A DNA stretch of 64,000 nucleotides from Candidatus Paralachnospira avium (GCA_904420245.1 CAJFUL010000030.1:18306-82305); one strand, 5' to 3'; numbered from the stretch's first letter, positions 1 through 9,093 are shown. Made by a program: numbers and translations. The notes: generated by a model from the sequence alone, not told the origin.

Positions 1-375
1 CAAAAGGCTGCCGTCCGGCAGCCTCCCCGATACAAAGAGCACCTGTTTTCCCCCCGTCTCCCGGATCCGGTAGGAAAGGCTTCCAGTGACTTCCATCCCG
101 TCGGAAGCAGCTTCCCACTCTGCCGGAAGATCGGAAGAAATGCTGCCGGAAACGCTCTCCAGCCGCATATGCCGCTCCCCCAGCTGCTCCCTGCCGGCCT
201 CCTCTCCGCTCAGATAGACCGCCATCCGGATGAACCTGTACTGCTCCAGCTCATGGCTGACCTCCTGGGACATGGCGTCGGAAAAGCTCCTGGAGACCAT
301 ATAATATTCCACGAAGCAGAGGACCGCCGTCAAAACCGTCACAGTGGAAAGCAGGATCTTGAAAAAAAGCTTCAT
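1..375 (-). CDS. Sensor histidine kinase, N-terminal part (cut by window edge)
   Basis: The first 125 codons of a gene that runs off the window start. The ATG at 375 lies one base after the stop of the response regulator, so the two are co-transcribed. Residues 1-30 form an uncleaved signal anchor (MKLFFKILLSTVTVLTAVLCF) and the remainder is a charged extracytoplasmic sensor segment rich in Glu and Ser. No HAMP, dimerisation or ATPase domain is reached. The kinase call is inferred from position behind an OmpR-type regulator and from the membrane-anchor plus sensor layout. A one-codon-earlier ATG at 380 is out of frame and stops at once. The ligand cannot be predicted. Confidence 0.7.
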   Translation of the reverse strand, partial: MKLFFKILLSTVTVLTAVLCFVEYYMVSRSFSDAMSQEVSHELEQYRFIRMAVYLSGEEAGREQLGERHMRLESVSGSISSDLPAEWEAASDGMEVTGSLSYRIRETGGKQVLFVSGRLPDGSLL

Positions 376-376
376 C

Positions 377-1018
377 TCATACCTCCAGCCGGTATCCGAC
401 CCGGAACACCGTCCGGATCCTGTCCTCCCACCCCAGTTTCTTCCGCAGTTTCTGCACATGGCAGTCCAGAGTCCTGGTCTCGCCGGTATAGATCTCGTTC
501 CAGACGTCTTCATAGATCTGGGCCCGGGAAAGCGCCACATTCTTGTGGTTCAAAAGCTCCGCCAGGATCTCAAATTCCTTTCCCGTAAGCTCCACGGGCC
601 GTCCGTTCTTGAGCACCTGCCGCGCCACCAGATCGATCTGGACGTCTCCGATCTGGATGGGAGTAAGGTTCCTTCCGCTCCGCCGAAGCACAGCCTCCAC
701 CCGGGCCAAAAGCTCGCTGATCTGAAACGGCTTCACGATATAGTCGTCGGCTCCCAGCTTGAGTCCCAGCACCTTGTCCGAAAGCTGTCCTTTGGCTGTC
801 ACAAAGATCACGGGAATATCCAGGGCCTTCATATATTCCAGCAGCTCATATCCGTCGATGCCGGGGAGCATGATGTCCAAAAGGGCAAGAGAATAGGAGG
901 CTCTCTCGATGAATTCCGCCGCCTCTGTCCCGCTCCTGGCCCAGTCACAGAGATACCCTTCTTCCAGAAGGGTGCGGTATATCAGGATCCCGATGGCCTC
1001 CTCGTCTTCTGCTACCAA
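377..1018 (-). CDS. OmpR/PhoB-family response regulator
   Basis: Two-component DNA-binding regulator. The receiver domain covers about residues 1-115, with the acidic pocket at E4-D5, phospho-acceptor D48 in LLDIMLPGIDGYE, and the switch Thr and Lys in FVTAKG and DYIVKPF. The C-terminal half is a winged-helix Trans_Reg_C domain (LTGKEFEILAELLNH, then TLDCHVQKLRKKLG and VFRVGYRLEV). It is directly followed by its presumed sensor kinase. The start is odd. The family normally begins M-K-K-I-L-V-A-E-D, and here the DNA reads GTA-AAA-AAA-ATA-TTG-GTA-GCA, so the only canonical start codon is TTG at 1018, which loses the first beta-strand residues. A strong GGGGGAG lies about 17 bases before that TTG, too far for it. 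Confidence 0.93.
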   Translation of the reverse strand: MVAEDEEAIGILIYRTLLEEGYLCDWARSGTEAAEFIERASYSLALLDIMLPGIDGYELLEYMKALDIPVIFVTAKGQLSDKVLGLKLGADDYIVKPFQISELLARVEAVLRRSGRNLTPIQIGDVQIDLVARQVLKNGRPVELTGKEFEILAELLNHKNVALSRAQIYEDVWNEIYTGETRTLDCHVQKLRKKLGWEDRIRTVFRVGYRLEV

Positions 1019-1099
1019 TATTTTTTTTACGGTATCTCCCCCTTTCCGTATTTGTATAGTATACGATACAGATGTATGGGAGTTGTAAATTTCCGGACG

Positions 1100-1582
1100 C
1101 TACTGTTCAAGCCCCGTATCTTCCAGCAGGGGCCCGTGGTCGGCGGCCGCCGTGGCCAGTCTGTCGCAGCGTTCGTTTTCCGGATGTCCGTCGTGGCCCT
1201 TCACCCATCGAAAGACCGTCTCATGAGGTTCCATGGCCTTAAGGAGCCGTTTCCAGAGGTCCGTATTCTTGACCGGCTCGCCCCGTCCTCTCTTCCAACC
1301 CTTTTTGATCCAGCTCTCCAGCCAGTGCTCCGTGAAAGCCTTCACCACATAGGCCGAATCGGAGACCACCTCCACCCGGCAGGGGCGGTTCAGGGCTTCC
1401 AGTCCTGCGATGACTCCCATCAGCTCCATCCTGTTGTTGGTGGTCTTCCTGTATCCGGCTGAAAGCTCCTTCTCGTGGAGACGGCCTTCTCTGTCCACAT
1501 ACTGGAGGATGGCGCCGTAGCCGCCCGGCCCGTCGGGATTTCCCCTGGCCGCTCCATCTGTATAAAGCGTCACTTTCATCAT
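1100..1582 (-). CDS. rnhA: Ribonuclease HI
   Basis: Degrades the RNA strand of RNA-DNA hybrids such as Okazaki primers and R-loops. The RNase H fold is complete. Counting from ATG 1582, catalytic acids are D9 ([15 protein letters not shown]), E53 (NNRMELMG) and D75 (VVSDSAYVV), with the His and the last Asp in [18 protein letters not shown]. The basic-protrusion Trp-rich helix ([13 protein letters not shown]) is present, as in bacterial type 1 enzymes. The start is one of two adjacent ATGs (1582 or 1579), which overlap the TGA of the upstream MutS-like gene, so translation is probably coupled. The length (about 160 residues) is normal for the family. Confidence 0.95.
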   Translation of the reverse strand: MMKVTLYTDGAARGNPDGPGGYGAILQYVDREGRLHEKELSAGYRKTTNNRMELMGVIAGLEALNRPCRVEVVSDSAYVVKAFTEHWLESWIKKGWKRGRGEPVKNTDLWKRLLKAMEPHETVFRWVKGHDGHPENERCDRLATAAADHGPLLEDTGLEQ

Positions 1583-3279
1583 GGCTCCAAACTCCATTCT
1601 CCTGTTTTCACAAACCGCTCAGCCATTTCCTCCGCCTCCCGGATGATGCCCTCCTCGTATCCCATGATGGCCAGCAGGCGGATGGCGTTCCTGGTTGCCG
1701 CCCTTCCGGGATACAGTTTATAGGAAAAGAGCACGTCGTTCCCCTCGATCTGTTCCTCAAAGTGATAGTTGTCATAGACGCCGGAAAGCAGCGCCGTCAG
1801 CTCGATGTCATGGGTGGCCGCGAAACAGAGGACCGGCTTTCCGCTCATGTTCTCCAGGATCTTGGAGGAAGCCGAGATGCGCTCCACCGTATTGGTCCCC
1901 CGCAGCACCTCGTCGATGAAGCACAGGACCGGAGCCCCGCCGGAGGGGATGGCATCCAGGATCCTCTTTAAGGATTTGATCTCTACCATATAATAGCTCT
2001 CCCCCGACTCCAGGTTATCTGCCAGGGCCATGGAGGAAAAGACCCGGAAAAAGCAGCTTTCATACTGTTTCGCCGGCACGGTGTAGATGGTCTGAGCCAG
2101 GATGGCGCCCACTCCGATGGTCTTTAAAAACGTGGATTTTCCCGAGGCGTTGGAACCGGTCACCAGCACAGGCCTGTCCGCCCGGATAGAATTGGCAACG
2201 GCCCCTTCGATCAGAGGATGATAGATATCCCGGCAGGACAGGCGGCAGGCTTTATCTCCGGAAAGCTCCGGCTCGCAGTACGTCTGCAGATATTCCCGGA
2301 AAGAACCGATGCAAAGTCCCAGCTCCAGCTCCCCCATCACCTTCATCAAGTCTTCCAGGACTTCCCCCTTATCCCGGACGATGGAGGAGATCCTCCGAAA
2401 CAGGATCAGATCCAGATGGGTGACCATGCACAAGTAGTCAAAGACGGCCTCCATCAAAGAAGCTCCGATGCCGACCTTGTCCACCAGGATCCACGCCTGG
2501 CTCCGGATGGGCCGCAGGACGCCGCACGCGTTTCGGAGCCGCTCCTTATAGGGGGGCAGAAGCTCCCCCTCCACGGGGATCTCCTCCATGCGGCTTCCGT
2601 ATTCCACCAGTTCCGCCACCTGGGACATGCACTGGAAATACTTTCCCACTCTTCCTTTATACCGGTAATAGGTGACGATGTTGAAGACCATCACCACCAG
2701 CAGAAAACCGACTCCCACCGCCGGCTCGAAGGCGAAAGAACCGATGGAGGCAGCCAGCAGAAGCAGGCACAGGATATGGAGGAACAGCGGCTGCCTGGGC
2801 ACATCCGAAAGCTTTTCGATGTAATCCGCCAAGGCCACCCGCTTGCGTCTGCCCATCTGGGCAAAACAGATCCCGAACGCTTCCCTCTCCTTTTGATGAC
2901 TCCGGAAGTGATCCGCCAGGGCGGACCGTTCCTTCAGGACTCCCGTATCAAACTCCGGCGTCCGCAGGACCTGGTACAGATATTCCTCCCCGACGGCCGA
3001 TCCCGCCGTGTTGAGCAGGAGGAATACCTCATCCATCCCCAGGTCATTCCAGGTGATATCGTCGATGGAAAAGCGGCTTCCCTTCCGCTTCTCATAAAAA
3101 TGGGAGATCTTTTCAAACTCCTCCAGGGAATATTCCCGGTCCGGGACTTTCCCCCACTGTTCCCGGACCTTTCTGCAAAGGGACTGATACCGGTTCCTCT
3201 TGGAGACCACATACTGGATCCAGAGGAGCAGGCACGCGCCCAGTATAAAAACCACATAAACCATTGTCTGTTGATCCAT
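1579..3279 (-). CDS. Membrane-anchored MutS-domain ATPase
   Basis: A 566-residue protein with the ATPase domain of MutS but no mismatch-binding domain. The N-terminus has one hydrophobic helix ([20 protein letters not shown]) and a second hydrophobic patch near residues 185-225, so it is probably attached to the membrane. The MutS core/lever helices follow. The Walker A is GSNASGKST at residues 375-383, the Walker B is [11 protein letters not shown], and the MutS signature ERISASS follows. This is a widespread, uncharacterised Firmicute family and not the replication-repair MutS. The start at 3279 (MDQQTMVYV) was preferred over upstream codons because the hydrophobic anchor begins immediately after it and a GAGAGGTGC-like site precedes it. 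Function in repair is unproven. Confidence 0.85.
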   Translation of the reverse strand: MDQQTMVYVVFILGACLLLWIQYVVSKRNRYQSLCRKVREQWGKVPDREYSLEEFEKISHFYEKRKGSRFSIDDITWNDLGMDEVFLLLNTAGSAVGEEYLYQVLRTPEFDTGVLKERSALADHFRSHQKEREAFGICFAQMGRRKRVALADYIEKLSDVPRQPLFLHILCLLLLAASIGSFAFEPAVGVGFLLVVMVFNIVTYYRYKGRVGKYFQCMSQVAELVEYGSRMEEIPVEGELLPPYKERLRNACGVLRPIRSQAWILVDKVGIGASLMEAVFDYLCMVTHLDLILFRRISSIVRDKGEVLEDLMKVMGELELGLCIGSFREYLQTYCEPELSGDKACRLSCRDIYHPLIEGAVANSIRADRPVLVTGSNASGKSTFLKTIGVGAILAQTIYTVPAKQYESCFFRVFSSMALADNLESGESYYMVEIKSLKRILDAIPSGGAPVLCFIDEVLRGTNTVERISASSKILENMSGKPVLCFAATHDIELTALLSGVYDNYHFEEQIEGNDVLFSYKLYPGRAATRNAIRLLAIMGYEEGIIREAEEMAERFVKTGEWSLEP

Positions 3280-3326
3280 AGCAAGCACCTCTCTACGTGC
3301 CAGTATACGAGATGCCGCCTGCAAAG

Positions 3327-4799
3327 TCAAATGATTATACAGATCATGCCGCCGTTTGAATCGTTGATGATCTTCTGGAGCGTCTCCTGCAGCTTCATCT
3401 GGCAGGTATCGGTCATCTGGGAGATCTTGGCCTGTATCCCGTCGGTGACGATCTGCTCGATGGATTTTCCGAAGATGCTGGTGTTCCAGACCCCGTCGTC
3501 ATTTTCCCTTCCGTTTTCCCGGATATAGGCGATCAGGTCTTCCGCCTGTTTTTCATCGCCCACGATGGGGGCCAGCTCCGTTTCGATGGAGGCCCGTATC
3601 AGATTGATGGAGGGAGCCTGGGCATGGATCTTGACTCCGTATTTATTTCCGTGTTTGATGACTTCCGGATCGTCCAGGAGGATCTCATCCCGCTGCGGCA
3701 TGATGACTCCATACCCTTTCTGGCGCACCGCTTCCAGCGCTCCCTGCAGTTTCTCATACTGTTCCCTGGTCTGGGCAAACTGCCTGAGGAGACGCATGAG
3801 CTGGTATTCGCCGCTTATCTCCATGCCGGTGTAATCGCTTAAGATCCTGTAGTAGACTCCGTCGTCCACCACCACGTCCAAACAGACCTTTCCGTCGGAA
3901 TAGTCGGCGGAGCGGACCTGGACTCTCTTGATGGGAGAATCCTCTTCCTGGGCATAGTCCGCCGCCAGATCCTTCATCTGCATCACCGTTCCCATGAGTT
4001 CCTTCACGATGTCCAGGATCCGTTCCTTCAGCCAGTGGGAGGACGGGAGGATCTCCGCCCACTTCGGCATATAAAAGTCCAGCTCCGACACAGGGAATTC
4101 ATCCAGGACTTCTCCCAGGATCCTGGAAACATCTTCCTTCCGCAGCTGCTCACAGTTGACGGGAAGGACCTGGACGCCATATTCTCCCTCCAGGGATGCC
4201 GCCAGCTCTTTGGCCTCGTCCGAATAGGGCTTTGTGGTATTCAGCAGCATGATAAAAGGCTTTCCGATCTTCCGCAGCTCTCCGATGGTCTGTTTTTCCG
4301 CATCGATGTATCCGTTTCTGGGGATCTCTCCGAAAGAGCCGTCGGTGGTCACCACGATGCCGATGGTGGAATGTTCCCGGATCACCCTCTCCGTCCCGAT
4401 GGCAGCCGCCTGGGTAAAGGGGATCTCATAGTCGAACCAGGGAGTCCGCACCAGCCGCTCCTCGTCATTTTCAATATGTCCGCTGGCTCCGTCCACCATA
4501 AATCCCACGCAGTCGATGAGCCGGACCTTCACCTGGGCCTCGCCGATCTGGATCTGCGCCGCCTCTTTGGGGATGAATTTGGGCTCCGTCGTCATAATGG
4601 TCTTTCCCGCCGCCGACTGGGGCAGTTCATCCTGGGCCCGGTTCCTCTCGTGGGCATCTTCCATATTAGGCAGCACCAAAAGATCCATGAACCTTTTGAT
4701 AAAGGTGGATTTTCCGGTCCGCACCGGTCCCACCACTCCAATATAGATCTCCCCTCCCGTCCTGGCCTGTATGTCCTTGTATACATGAAAATTGTCCAT
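3327..4799 (-). CDS. spoIVA: Stage IV sporulation protein A, spore coat basement-layer ATPase
   Basis: SpoIVA polymerises on the forespore surface using ATP and anchors the spore coat. The 490-residue length matches the family. The P-loop is GPVRTGKST at residues 24-32, after the conserved opening MDNFHVYKDIQARTGGEIY. The C-terminus ends in the typical short hydrophobic tail NGGMICIII, which is needed for localisation in Bacillus subtilis. The start at 4799 is set by a GGAGGGCGG site. A sigma-E-like promoter is visible upstream (4828-4857), consistent with mother-cell expression. Its presence shows that the host forms endospores or descends from spore formers. Confidence 0.98.
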   Translation of the reverse strand: MDNFHVYKDIQARTGGEIYIGVVGPVRTGKSTFIKRFMDLLVLPNMEDAHERNRAQDELPQSAAGKTIMTTEPKFIPKEAAQIQIGEAQVKVRLIDCVGFMVDGASGHIENDEERLVRTPWFDYEIPFTQAAAIGTERVIREHSTIGIVVTTDGSFGEIPRNGYIDAEKQTIGELRKIGKPFIMLLNTTKPYSDEAKELAASLEGEYGVQVLPVNCEQLRKEDVSRILGEVLDEFPVSELDFYMPKWAEILPSSHWLKERILDIVKELMGTVMQMKDLAADYAQEEDSPIKRVQVRSADYSDGKVCLDVVVDDGVYYRILSDYTGMEISGEYQLMRLLRQFAQTREQYEKLQGALEAVRQKGYGVIMPQRDEILLDDPEVIKHGNKYGVKIHAQAPSINLIRASIETELAPIVGDEKQAEDLIAYIRENGRENDDGVWNTSIFGKSIEQIVTDGIQAKISQMTDTCQMKLQETLQKIINDSNGGMICIII

Positions 4800-4827
4800 A
4801 AAACCGCCCTCCTGCATATGCTGGTTA

Positions 4828-4857
4828 ACTATATGCGGGACTTGGCTCTTTTATGAC
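4828..4857 (-). promoter_or_regulatory. Candidate sigma-E promoter of spoIVA
   Basis: On the minus strand, GTCATAAA is followed 14 bases later by CATATAGT, close to the Bacillus sigma-E pattern (ATA-type -35, CATAnnnT -10). It ends 28 bp before the spoIVA start. spoIVA is a known sigma-E gene in B. subtilis. The site was identified by eye only. Confidence 0.5.
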
Positions 4858-4892
4858 CGGGAAAAGCCTCCGGATCAGCCTGCAAAAAGCGC

Positions 4893-4921
4893 TTGCATAT
4901 TGTCCTTCTTTGTGTTATATT
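4893..4921 (+). promoter_or_regulatory. Sigma-A promoter of the PTS-IIC-like gene
   Basis: TTGCAT at 4893-4898, a 17-bp spacer, then TATATT at 4916-4921. Both hexamers are near consensus, and the promoter is 77 bp upstream of the ATG at 4999. Confidence 0.65.
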
Positions 4922-4998
4922 TTATGACGTCATGTGTCTTGTCATATGTTTCAAAAAACTTTACATAAAATTGCACTAAGAAGAAAGGCGGTTCCCCT

Positions 4999-6054
4999 AT
5001 GAAAAAATGGTTAAACCGGTTGTTCATCGACGGCCTCAGCGGTATGGCCACCGGTCTCTTCTCGACTCTCATCGTCGGCACCATCATCCAGCAGATCGGC
5101 ACTCTCATCGGCGGCAGCATCGGAAATTTCCTCTTCCTGTTCGGAAAAGTGGCCGCGGCCCTCACAGGCGCCGGCATCGGCTGCGGTGTGGCCTGCAAAT
5201 TTAAAGAAAGTCCTCTGGTGGTCCTCTCGGCCGCCACATCCGGCATGGTGGGAGCCTTCGCCTCTTCCATCCTGAACGGTTCCATCCTGGCGGACGGCGC
5301 CATCGTCCTCTCCGGCCCCGGCGAGCCTCTGGGCGCCTTCATCGCCGCCTATGTGGGCATCGAACTGGGACACCTGATCTCCGGAAAGACGAAACTGGAC
5401 ATCGTACTGACGCCGATCCTCTGTATCCTGGCCGGTTCCACAGTAGGTCTGATCCTCAGTCCGCCCATCTCCGCCTTCATGAATTCCCTGGGCGCCATGA
5501 TCAATTGGGGAACGGAACAGCAGCCCTTCCTGATGGGCATCATCGTATCGGTGCTGATGGGCATGATCCTGACCCTCCCCATCAGCTCTGCCGCCCTGGG
5601 CGTGGCATTGAGCCTGTCCGGCCTGGCGGCCGGGGCTGCTACTGTAGGCTGCTGCGCCAATATGGTGGGCTTTGCCGTGGCCAGCTACCGGGAAAATAAG
5701 ATGGGAGGCCTTCTGGCCCAGGGCATCGGGACCAGTATGCTCCAGGTCCCCAACATCATAAAAAAGCCCGTCATCTGGCTGCCTGCCATCATCAGCAGCG
5801 CCATCTTAGGGCCTCTTTCTACTATGGTGTTTCATATGAGCAATAATCCTGTAGGTTCCGGCATGGGCACGGCCGGCCTGGTGGGACAGATCATGACCTT
5901 TCAGACCATGGCCCCCGCCGAGGGAGCCGTCCCGGTCCTCCTGAAAATCCTGCTCCTCCACTTCCTCCTGCCCGGCGTCATCGCGTGGGCCGTATCCTGG
6001 TTCATGCGGAAGAAAGGCTGGATCCAGGACGGAGATATGAAGCTGGACGTATGA
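4999..6054 (+). CDS. PfoR/PTS EIIC-type membrane protein
   Basis: A 351-residue, very hydrophobic protein with about 9-10 membrane segments and many Gly/Ala-rich helices. It matches the PTS_EIIC_2 (PfoR, COG3641) type, with the conserved opening LFIDGLSGMATGLFSTLIVG. Proteins of this type are annotated as sugar PTS IIC components, or as PfoR after a Clostridium perfringens locus linked to toxin expression. No EIIA, EIIB or HPr gene is adjacent, so a phosphotransferase role is doubtful and it may be a stand-alone transporter. The start has the RBS AAGAAAGGCGG. It is a single-gene unit with its own promoter, convergent with the next gene. Confidence 0.8.
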   Translation: MKKWLNRLFIDGLSGMATGLFSTLIVGTIIQQIGTLIGGSIGNFLFLFGKVAAALTGAGIGCGVACKFKESPLVVLSAATSGMVGAFASSILNGSILADGAIVLSGPGEPLGAFIAAYVGIELGHLISGKTKLDIVLTPILCILAGSTVGLILSPPISAFMNSLGAMINWGTEQQPFLMGIIVSVLMGMILTLPISSAALGVALSLSGLAAGAATVGCCANMVGFAVASYRENKMGGLLAQGIGTSMLQVPNIIKKPVIWLPAIISSAILGPLSTMVFHMSNNPVGSGMGTAGLVGQIMTFQTMAPAEGAVPVLLKILLLHFLLPGVIAWAVSWFMRKKGWIQDGDMKLDV

Positions 6055-6069
6055 CCGGCCCGGAGACGC

Positions 6070-6732
6070 TCAAAGATCCGTAAACGCCGTCACAAATTCC
6101 AGGAACCGGGGGCTACCTGTCCTGGCATCCTCCTCGGAAAAACCGAAATACCGGTAAATATCCCGGCAGATGGCCTTTGCCTGATCCCTCTGCCGCTTGC
6201 CGCGATACGAATAGGAGACCCCGGCGGTCTGCCGCAGCCTTTCTGTGGTGACGTCCAGGTCTCCGTATTTTTTTCCGTTTTCCATGAGGGGGATCCTGTA
6301 TATGGCAAACTCCATGGGAACCTGGGAAGAGGGGACGGCTTCCGCCTCCTCCTGTCTTTTTCGGACCTTGTCAAAATACGCATCCAGAGCTTTTCTGTCC
6401 GGATTTTTCCTGTCCACGGGCGGCGCTTTGGGAACGGGACTTTTAATCAGCTCCGGCTTTTCCGCAAAGACCAGAGCCGCCTTCGCGCACCTGTACTGTT
6501 CCTGATATTCTGTCGAGCTTTCCGGAAGTTTTTCCGCTCCATAGAGCTTTTCCAGATAAGCGATCAGCTCTTCCACCGTGTGGGGATCCGGCTTCACGCG
6601 GCGCCGGATCCGGGCGATCTGCCTCCTCCGCCGCAGGAGACGGAAGGAAAAACGCCTCATTCCGGCGGTAAAGACGGAGGTGGGGCCGTCGCTCCCTCCT
6701 ATGATGCCTATGGCCGCTGCTTTTTTATCCAT
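6070..6732 (-). CDS. Uncharacterised protein with an OadB-like GIIGG(A/S)DGPT motif
   Basis: A 220-residue protein. The first residues after the start (MDKKAAAIGIIGGSDGPTSV) reproduce the GIIGGADGPTAI signature of the beta subunit of sodium-pumping decarboxylases (OadB/GcdB), but the membrane domain of that subunit is missing. The remainder is soluble and basic (RRFSFRLLRRRRQIARIRRR) followed by mixed helices and a C-terminal SYRGKRQRDQAKAICRDIYRYF segment that I do not recognise. The start at 6732 has an AGGAGG site and lies 10 bp after the cls stop, so the gene is the tail of a cls transcript. Databases may label such proteins 'sodium-translocating decarboxylase beta subunit' because of the motif alone; the sequence here does not support that role. 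Confidence 0.65.
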   Translation of the reverse strand: MDKKAAAIGIIGGSDGPTSVFTAGMRRFSFRLLRRRRQIARIRRRVKPDPHTVEELIAYLEKLYGAEKLPESSTEYQEQYRCAKAALVFAEKPELIKSPVPKAPPVDRKNPDRKALDAYFDKVRKRQEEAEAVPSSQVPMEFAIYRIPLMENGKKYGDLDVTTERLRQTAGVSYSYRGKRQRDQAKAICRDIYRYFGFSEEDARTGSPRFLEFVTAFTDL

Positions 6733-6742
6733 ATCTTTCCTC

Positions 6743-8272
6743 CTAGAAAAGCGGGGCCAGTACCCGCAGCAGGGCATCCAAAAGCCCGCCGAACAAGCCG
6801 GTCCGGCACTCCCTTAAGGAGACGGGACGGCTTTTTTTAATGGTCTCGATGCTGTCCCGCTTCAGATCCAGGACCGCCCGGCTCCTGTACAGAAACGTAC
6901 CGCACTCAAAATGGAGATACAGACTCCTGTAGTCCATATTGATGCTGCCCACCACGCCCAGCTCATCGTCGCAGACATAGCTCTTGGCGTGGATAAACCC
7001 AGGCGTATATTCATAGATCTTGACCCCGGCCCGAAGGAGCGGCGCGTAATTGGAGCGGGTCAGCCGGAATACCAGAGGCTTATCCGGGATGCCCGGCGTC
7101 ACGATGCGCACGTCCACGCCTCTCTTGGCCGCCAGGGACAGCGCCAGCTTCATCTCATTGTCCACGATCAGATAAGGCGTGAAGATATAGCAGTAATGCC
7201 TGGCCTGGTTCAGGATCTCGATATAGACGTTCTCCGCCACAGGCTCATTGTCCAGAGGGTTGTCCCCAAAGGGCTGCACATAGCCGCTCCCGGAAAAGGG
7301 CGCCGGATGATGGACATGGGGACGGAACTGCTCCATCCTGGTATCTTCCTTCCGGTAAGTATTCCACATTTCCAGAAACATCAGGGTAAAATTCCATACC
7401 CCTTCTCCCACCAGGCGGACGCCGGTATCCTTCCAGTGGCCGAACCGCTGCTTCAGATTGATATACTCGTCCGCCAGGTTGATCCCGCCGGTGAAAGCCG
7501 TATGTCCGTCCACCACCAGGATCTTCCTGTGATCCCTGTGGTTCATGGCCATGGAGAGAAAAGGCACCACAGGATTGAAGGCCATGCACTTGATGCCCTT
7601 CTCCTCCAGGATCTTGTGGTAATTCTGGGGGAGCAGGGCCACGCAGCCCATATCGTCATAGATCATGCGGACGTCCACGCCCTGGGAGACTTTCCGCTCC
7701 AGGACTTCCAGGACCTTGTTCCACATGATCCCCTCTTCCACGATGAAATACTCCAGGAAAATATAGTATTCGGCCTGCTCCATGGCTTCCAGCATATCCC
7801 GGAACATGATCTCCCCCACAGGATAGTACGTCACGTCCGTGTCCCTGTGAGCGCAGTAGTCGCTGGCGCCTTCCAGATAGGCGCTGATGCCGGCGGCCCG
7901 TTCATCCAGGCTGCGCATCTCGTCCAGGGCTCTGCCATCCCCTTTGAACTCTCGCTCCAGCCTCCGGTGGGCCAGATTCATGCGCTTTCGCATCTTCTTG
8001 GAGGGATTCTTGTTCCCGAAAAAGATATACAGAAGGCCTCCGAACAGGGGAAGGCACAGGATCAGGATGATCCAGGCGATCTTGTAAGCCGCGTTTTCTT
8101 CTTTTCCGATGATATAGAGGACCATCAGGATGCTCAAAACGGAAAAACCCACATTGATCCACACGGAATAACTGCTGAGCTTCAGCAGGGCGACGACGAT
8201 CCAGACCACCTGGAGGATCAGGATCAGAGCCGTCACCCATATCCGGTTGGTGATCATCTTCTTATAGTTCAT
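6743..8272 (-). CDS. cls: Cardiolipin synthase (phospholipase D family)
   Basis: Condenses two phosphatidylglycerol molecules to cardiolipin at the membrane. The 509 residues have two N-terminal membrane helices (about 12-33 and 38-58, plus a third at 66-88) and then two PLD domains. The HKD motifs are complete: H248-x-K250-x4-D255 in HRKILVVDG, and H428-x-K430-x4-D435 in HAKSYVCDD. Both are followed by the GGINLADEY and GSINMDYRS boxes. The length and topology are standard for bacterial Cls. The gene starts 10 bp after the deoD stop, and the OadB-motif protein follows. Confidence 0.95.
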   Translation of the reverse strand: MNYKKMITNRIWVTALILILQVVWIVVALLKLSSYSVWINVGFSVLSILMVLYIIGKEENAAYKIAWIILILCLPLFGGLLYIFFGNKNPSKKMRKRMNLAHRRLEREFKGDGRALDEMRSLDERAAGISAYLEGASDYCAHRDTDVTYYPVGEIMFRDMLEAMEQAEYYIFLEYFIVEEGIMWNKVLEVLERKVSQGVDVRMIYDDMGCVALLPQNYHKILEEKGIKCMAFNPVVPFLSMAMNHRDHRKILVVDGHTAFTGGINLADEYINLKQRFGHWKDTGVRLVGEGVWNFTLMFLEMWNTYRKEDTRMEQFRPHVHHPAPFSGSGYVQPFGDNPLDNEPVAENVYIEILNQARHYCYIFTPYLIVDNEMKLALSLAAKRGVDVRIVTPGIPDKPLVFRLTRSNYAPLLRAGVKIYEYTPGFIHAKSYVCDDELGVVGSINMDYRSLYLHFECGTFLYRSRAVLDLKRDSIETIKKSRPVSLRECRTGLFGGLLDALLRVLAPLF

Positions 8273-8282
8273 ATATGCCTCT

Positions 8283-8996
8283 TCAATCTGTAAATGCCGC
8301 GGCCGTCTCCAGGGCCACCTCCATCATACTGGTAAATCCCGTCTGCCGCTCCGCTGCGGAAAGGGCCTCTCCCGTCACGATGGAATCCGAAACAGTAAAG
8401 ATCCCCAGAGCCCGCACGCCTGCGCGGCTGGCATTGCAGTAGAGGGCGTAGCTCTCCATCTCGATGGACAAGAGCCCCATGCGGGCCCACTGCTTCCATT
8501 CCGGCGTCTCCGTATAGAAAAGATCTGAGGAGAGCACATTTCCCACTTCATAGGGAAACTTCCTGTCTCCGGCTTCTTTCACGGCTCTGGCCAAAAGCTC
8601 ATAGGAAGCGGTGGCCGAATAGGTGCCCGGCAGCCCGTACTGATGGGCGTAATTTCCATCTGTGCAGGCTCCCATGGCCATGATCAGATCCCCCACCTTT
8701 ACCGGTTCCTGTATGCTCCCGCAGGAGCCCACCCGGATCAGGTTCTTCACTCCATACTCATGGATCAGCTCGTGGGAATAGATCCCGATGGACGGACAGC
8801 CCATCCCGGTCCCCATCACGGAGATCCTCTTTCCTTTATAAAAACCGGTGTAGCCCAGCATATTCCTCACCTGGTTGAAGCACTGGGCCTCCTCCAGAAA
8901 ATGTTCCGCTATGAACCGGGCACGGAGGGGATCTCCCGGCAGCAGGATGCTCTCCGCGATCTGGCCCCGCTCCGCCTGATTATGTGGTGTAGCCAT
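8283..8996 (-). CDS. deoD: Purine-nucleoside phosphorylase, DeoD type
   Basis: Cleaves purine (deoxy)nucleosides with phosphate to base and (deoxy)ribose-1-phosphate for purine salvage. The 237 residues match the hexameric low-molecular-weight family. Visible signatures are the phosphate site (LLPGDPLRARFIAE), GTGMGCPSIGIYSHEL with the family's Pro-Ser-Ile, RVGSCGSIQ, and the ribose/base site EMESYALY followed by SDSIVTGE. It is the first gene of a deoD-cls-6070 transcript with an extended -10 promoter (9027-9055). A GAAAGGGGGAAA site precedes the ATG. Confidence 0.96.
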   Translation of the reverse strand: MATPHNQAERGQIAESILLPGDPLRARFIAEHFLEEAQCFNQVRNMLGYTGFYKGKRISVMGTGMGCPSIGIYSHELIHEYGVKNLIRVGSCGSIQEPVKVGDLIMAMGACTDGNYAHQYGLPGTYSATASYELLARAVKEAGDRKFPYEVGNVLSSDLFYTETPEWKQWARMGLLSIEMESYALYCNASRAGVRALGIFTVSDSIVTGEALSAAERQTGFTSMMEVALETAAAFTD

Positions 8997-9026
8997 AGCT
9001 TTTTCCCCCTTTCTGTCTTACCCACT

Positions 9027-9055
9027 AGTATAGCATATCCCCCCTGGGATTGCCA
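9027..9055 (-). promoter_or_regulatory. Promoter of deoD-cls transcript
   Basis: Reading the minus strand: TGGCAA (9050-9055), 17 bp, then TATACT (9027-9032) with an extended TGc just upstream. It faces away from the 9065-9093 promoter, giving a divergent control region of about 130 bp. Confidence 0.55.
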
Positions 9056-9064
9056 GAAATTCTA

Positions 9065-9093
9065 TTGATTATTTCCCGGTTTGGTATTATAAT
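9065..9093 (+). promoter_or_regulatory. Sigma-A promoter of the YdcZ-MATE transcript
   Basis: TTGATT (9065-9070), 17-bp spacer, TATAAT (9088-9093). It is 40 bp upstream of the start codon at 9134, which has a GGGGGAGG ribosome site. Confidence 0.75.
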
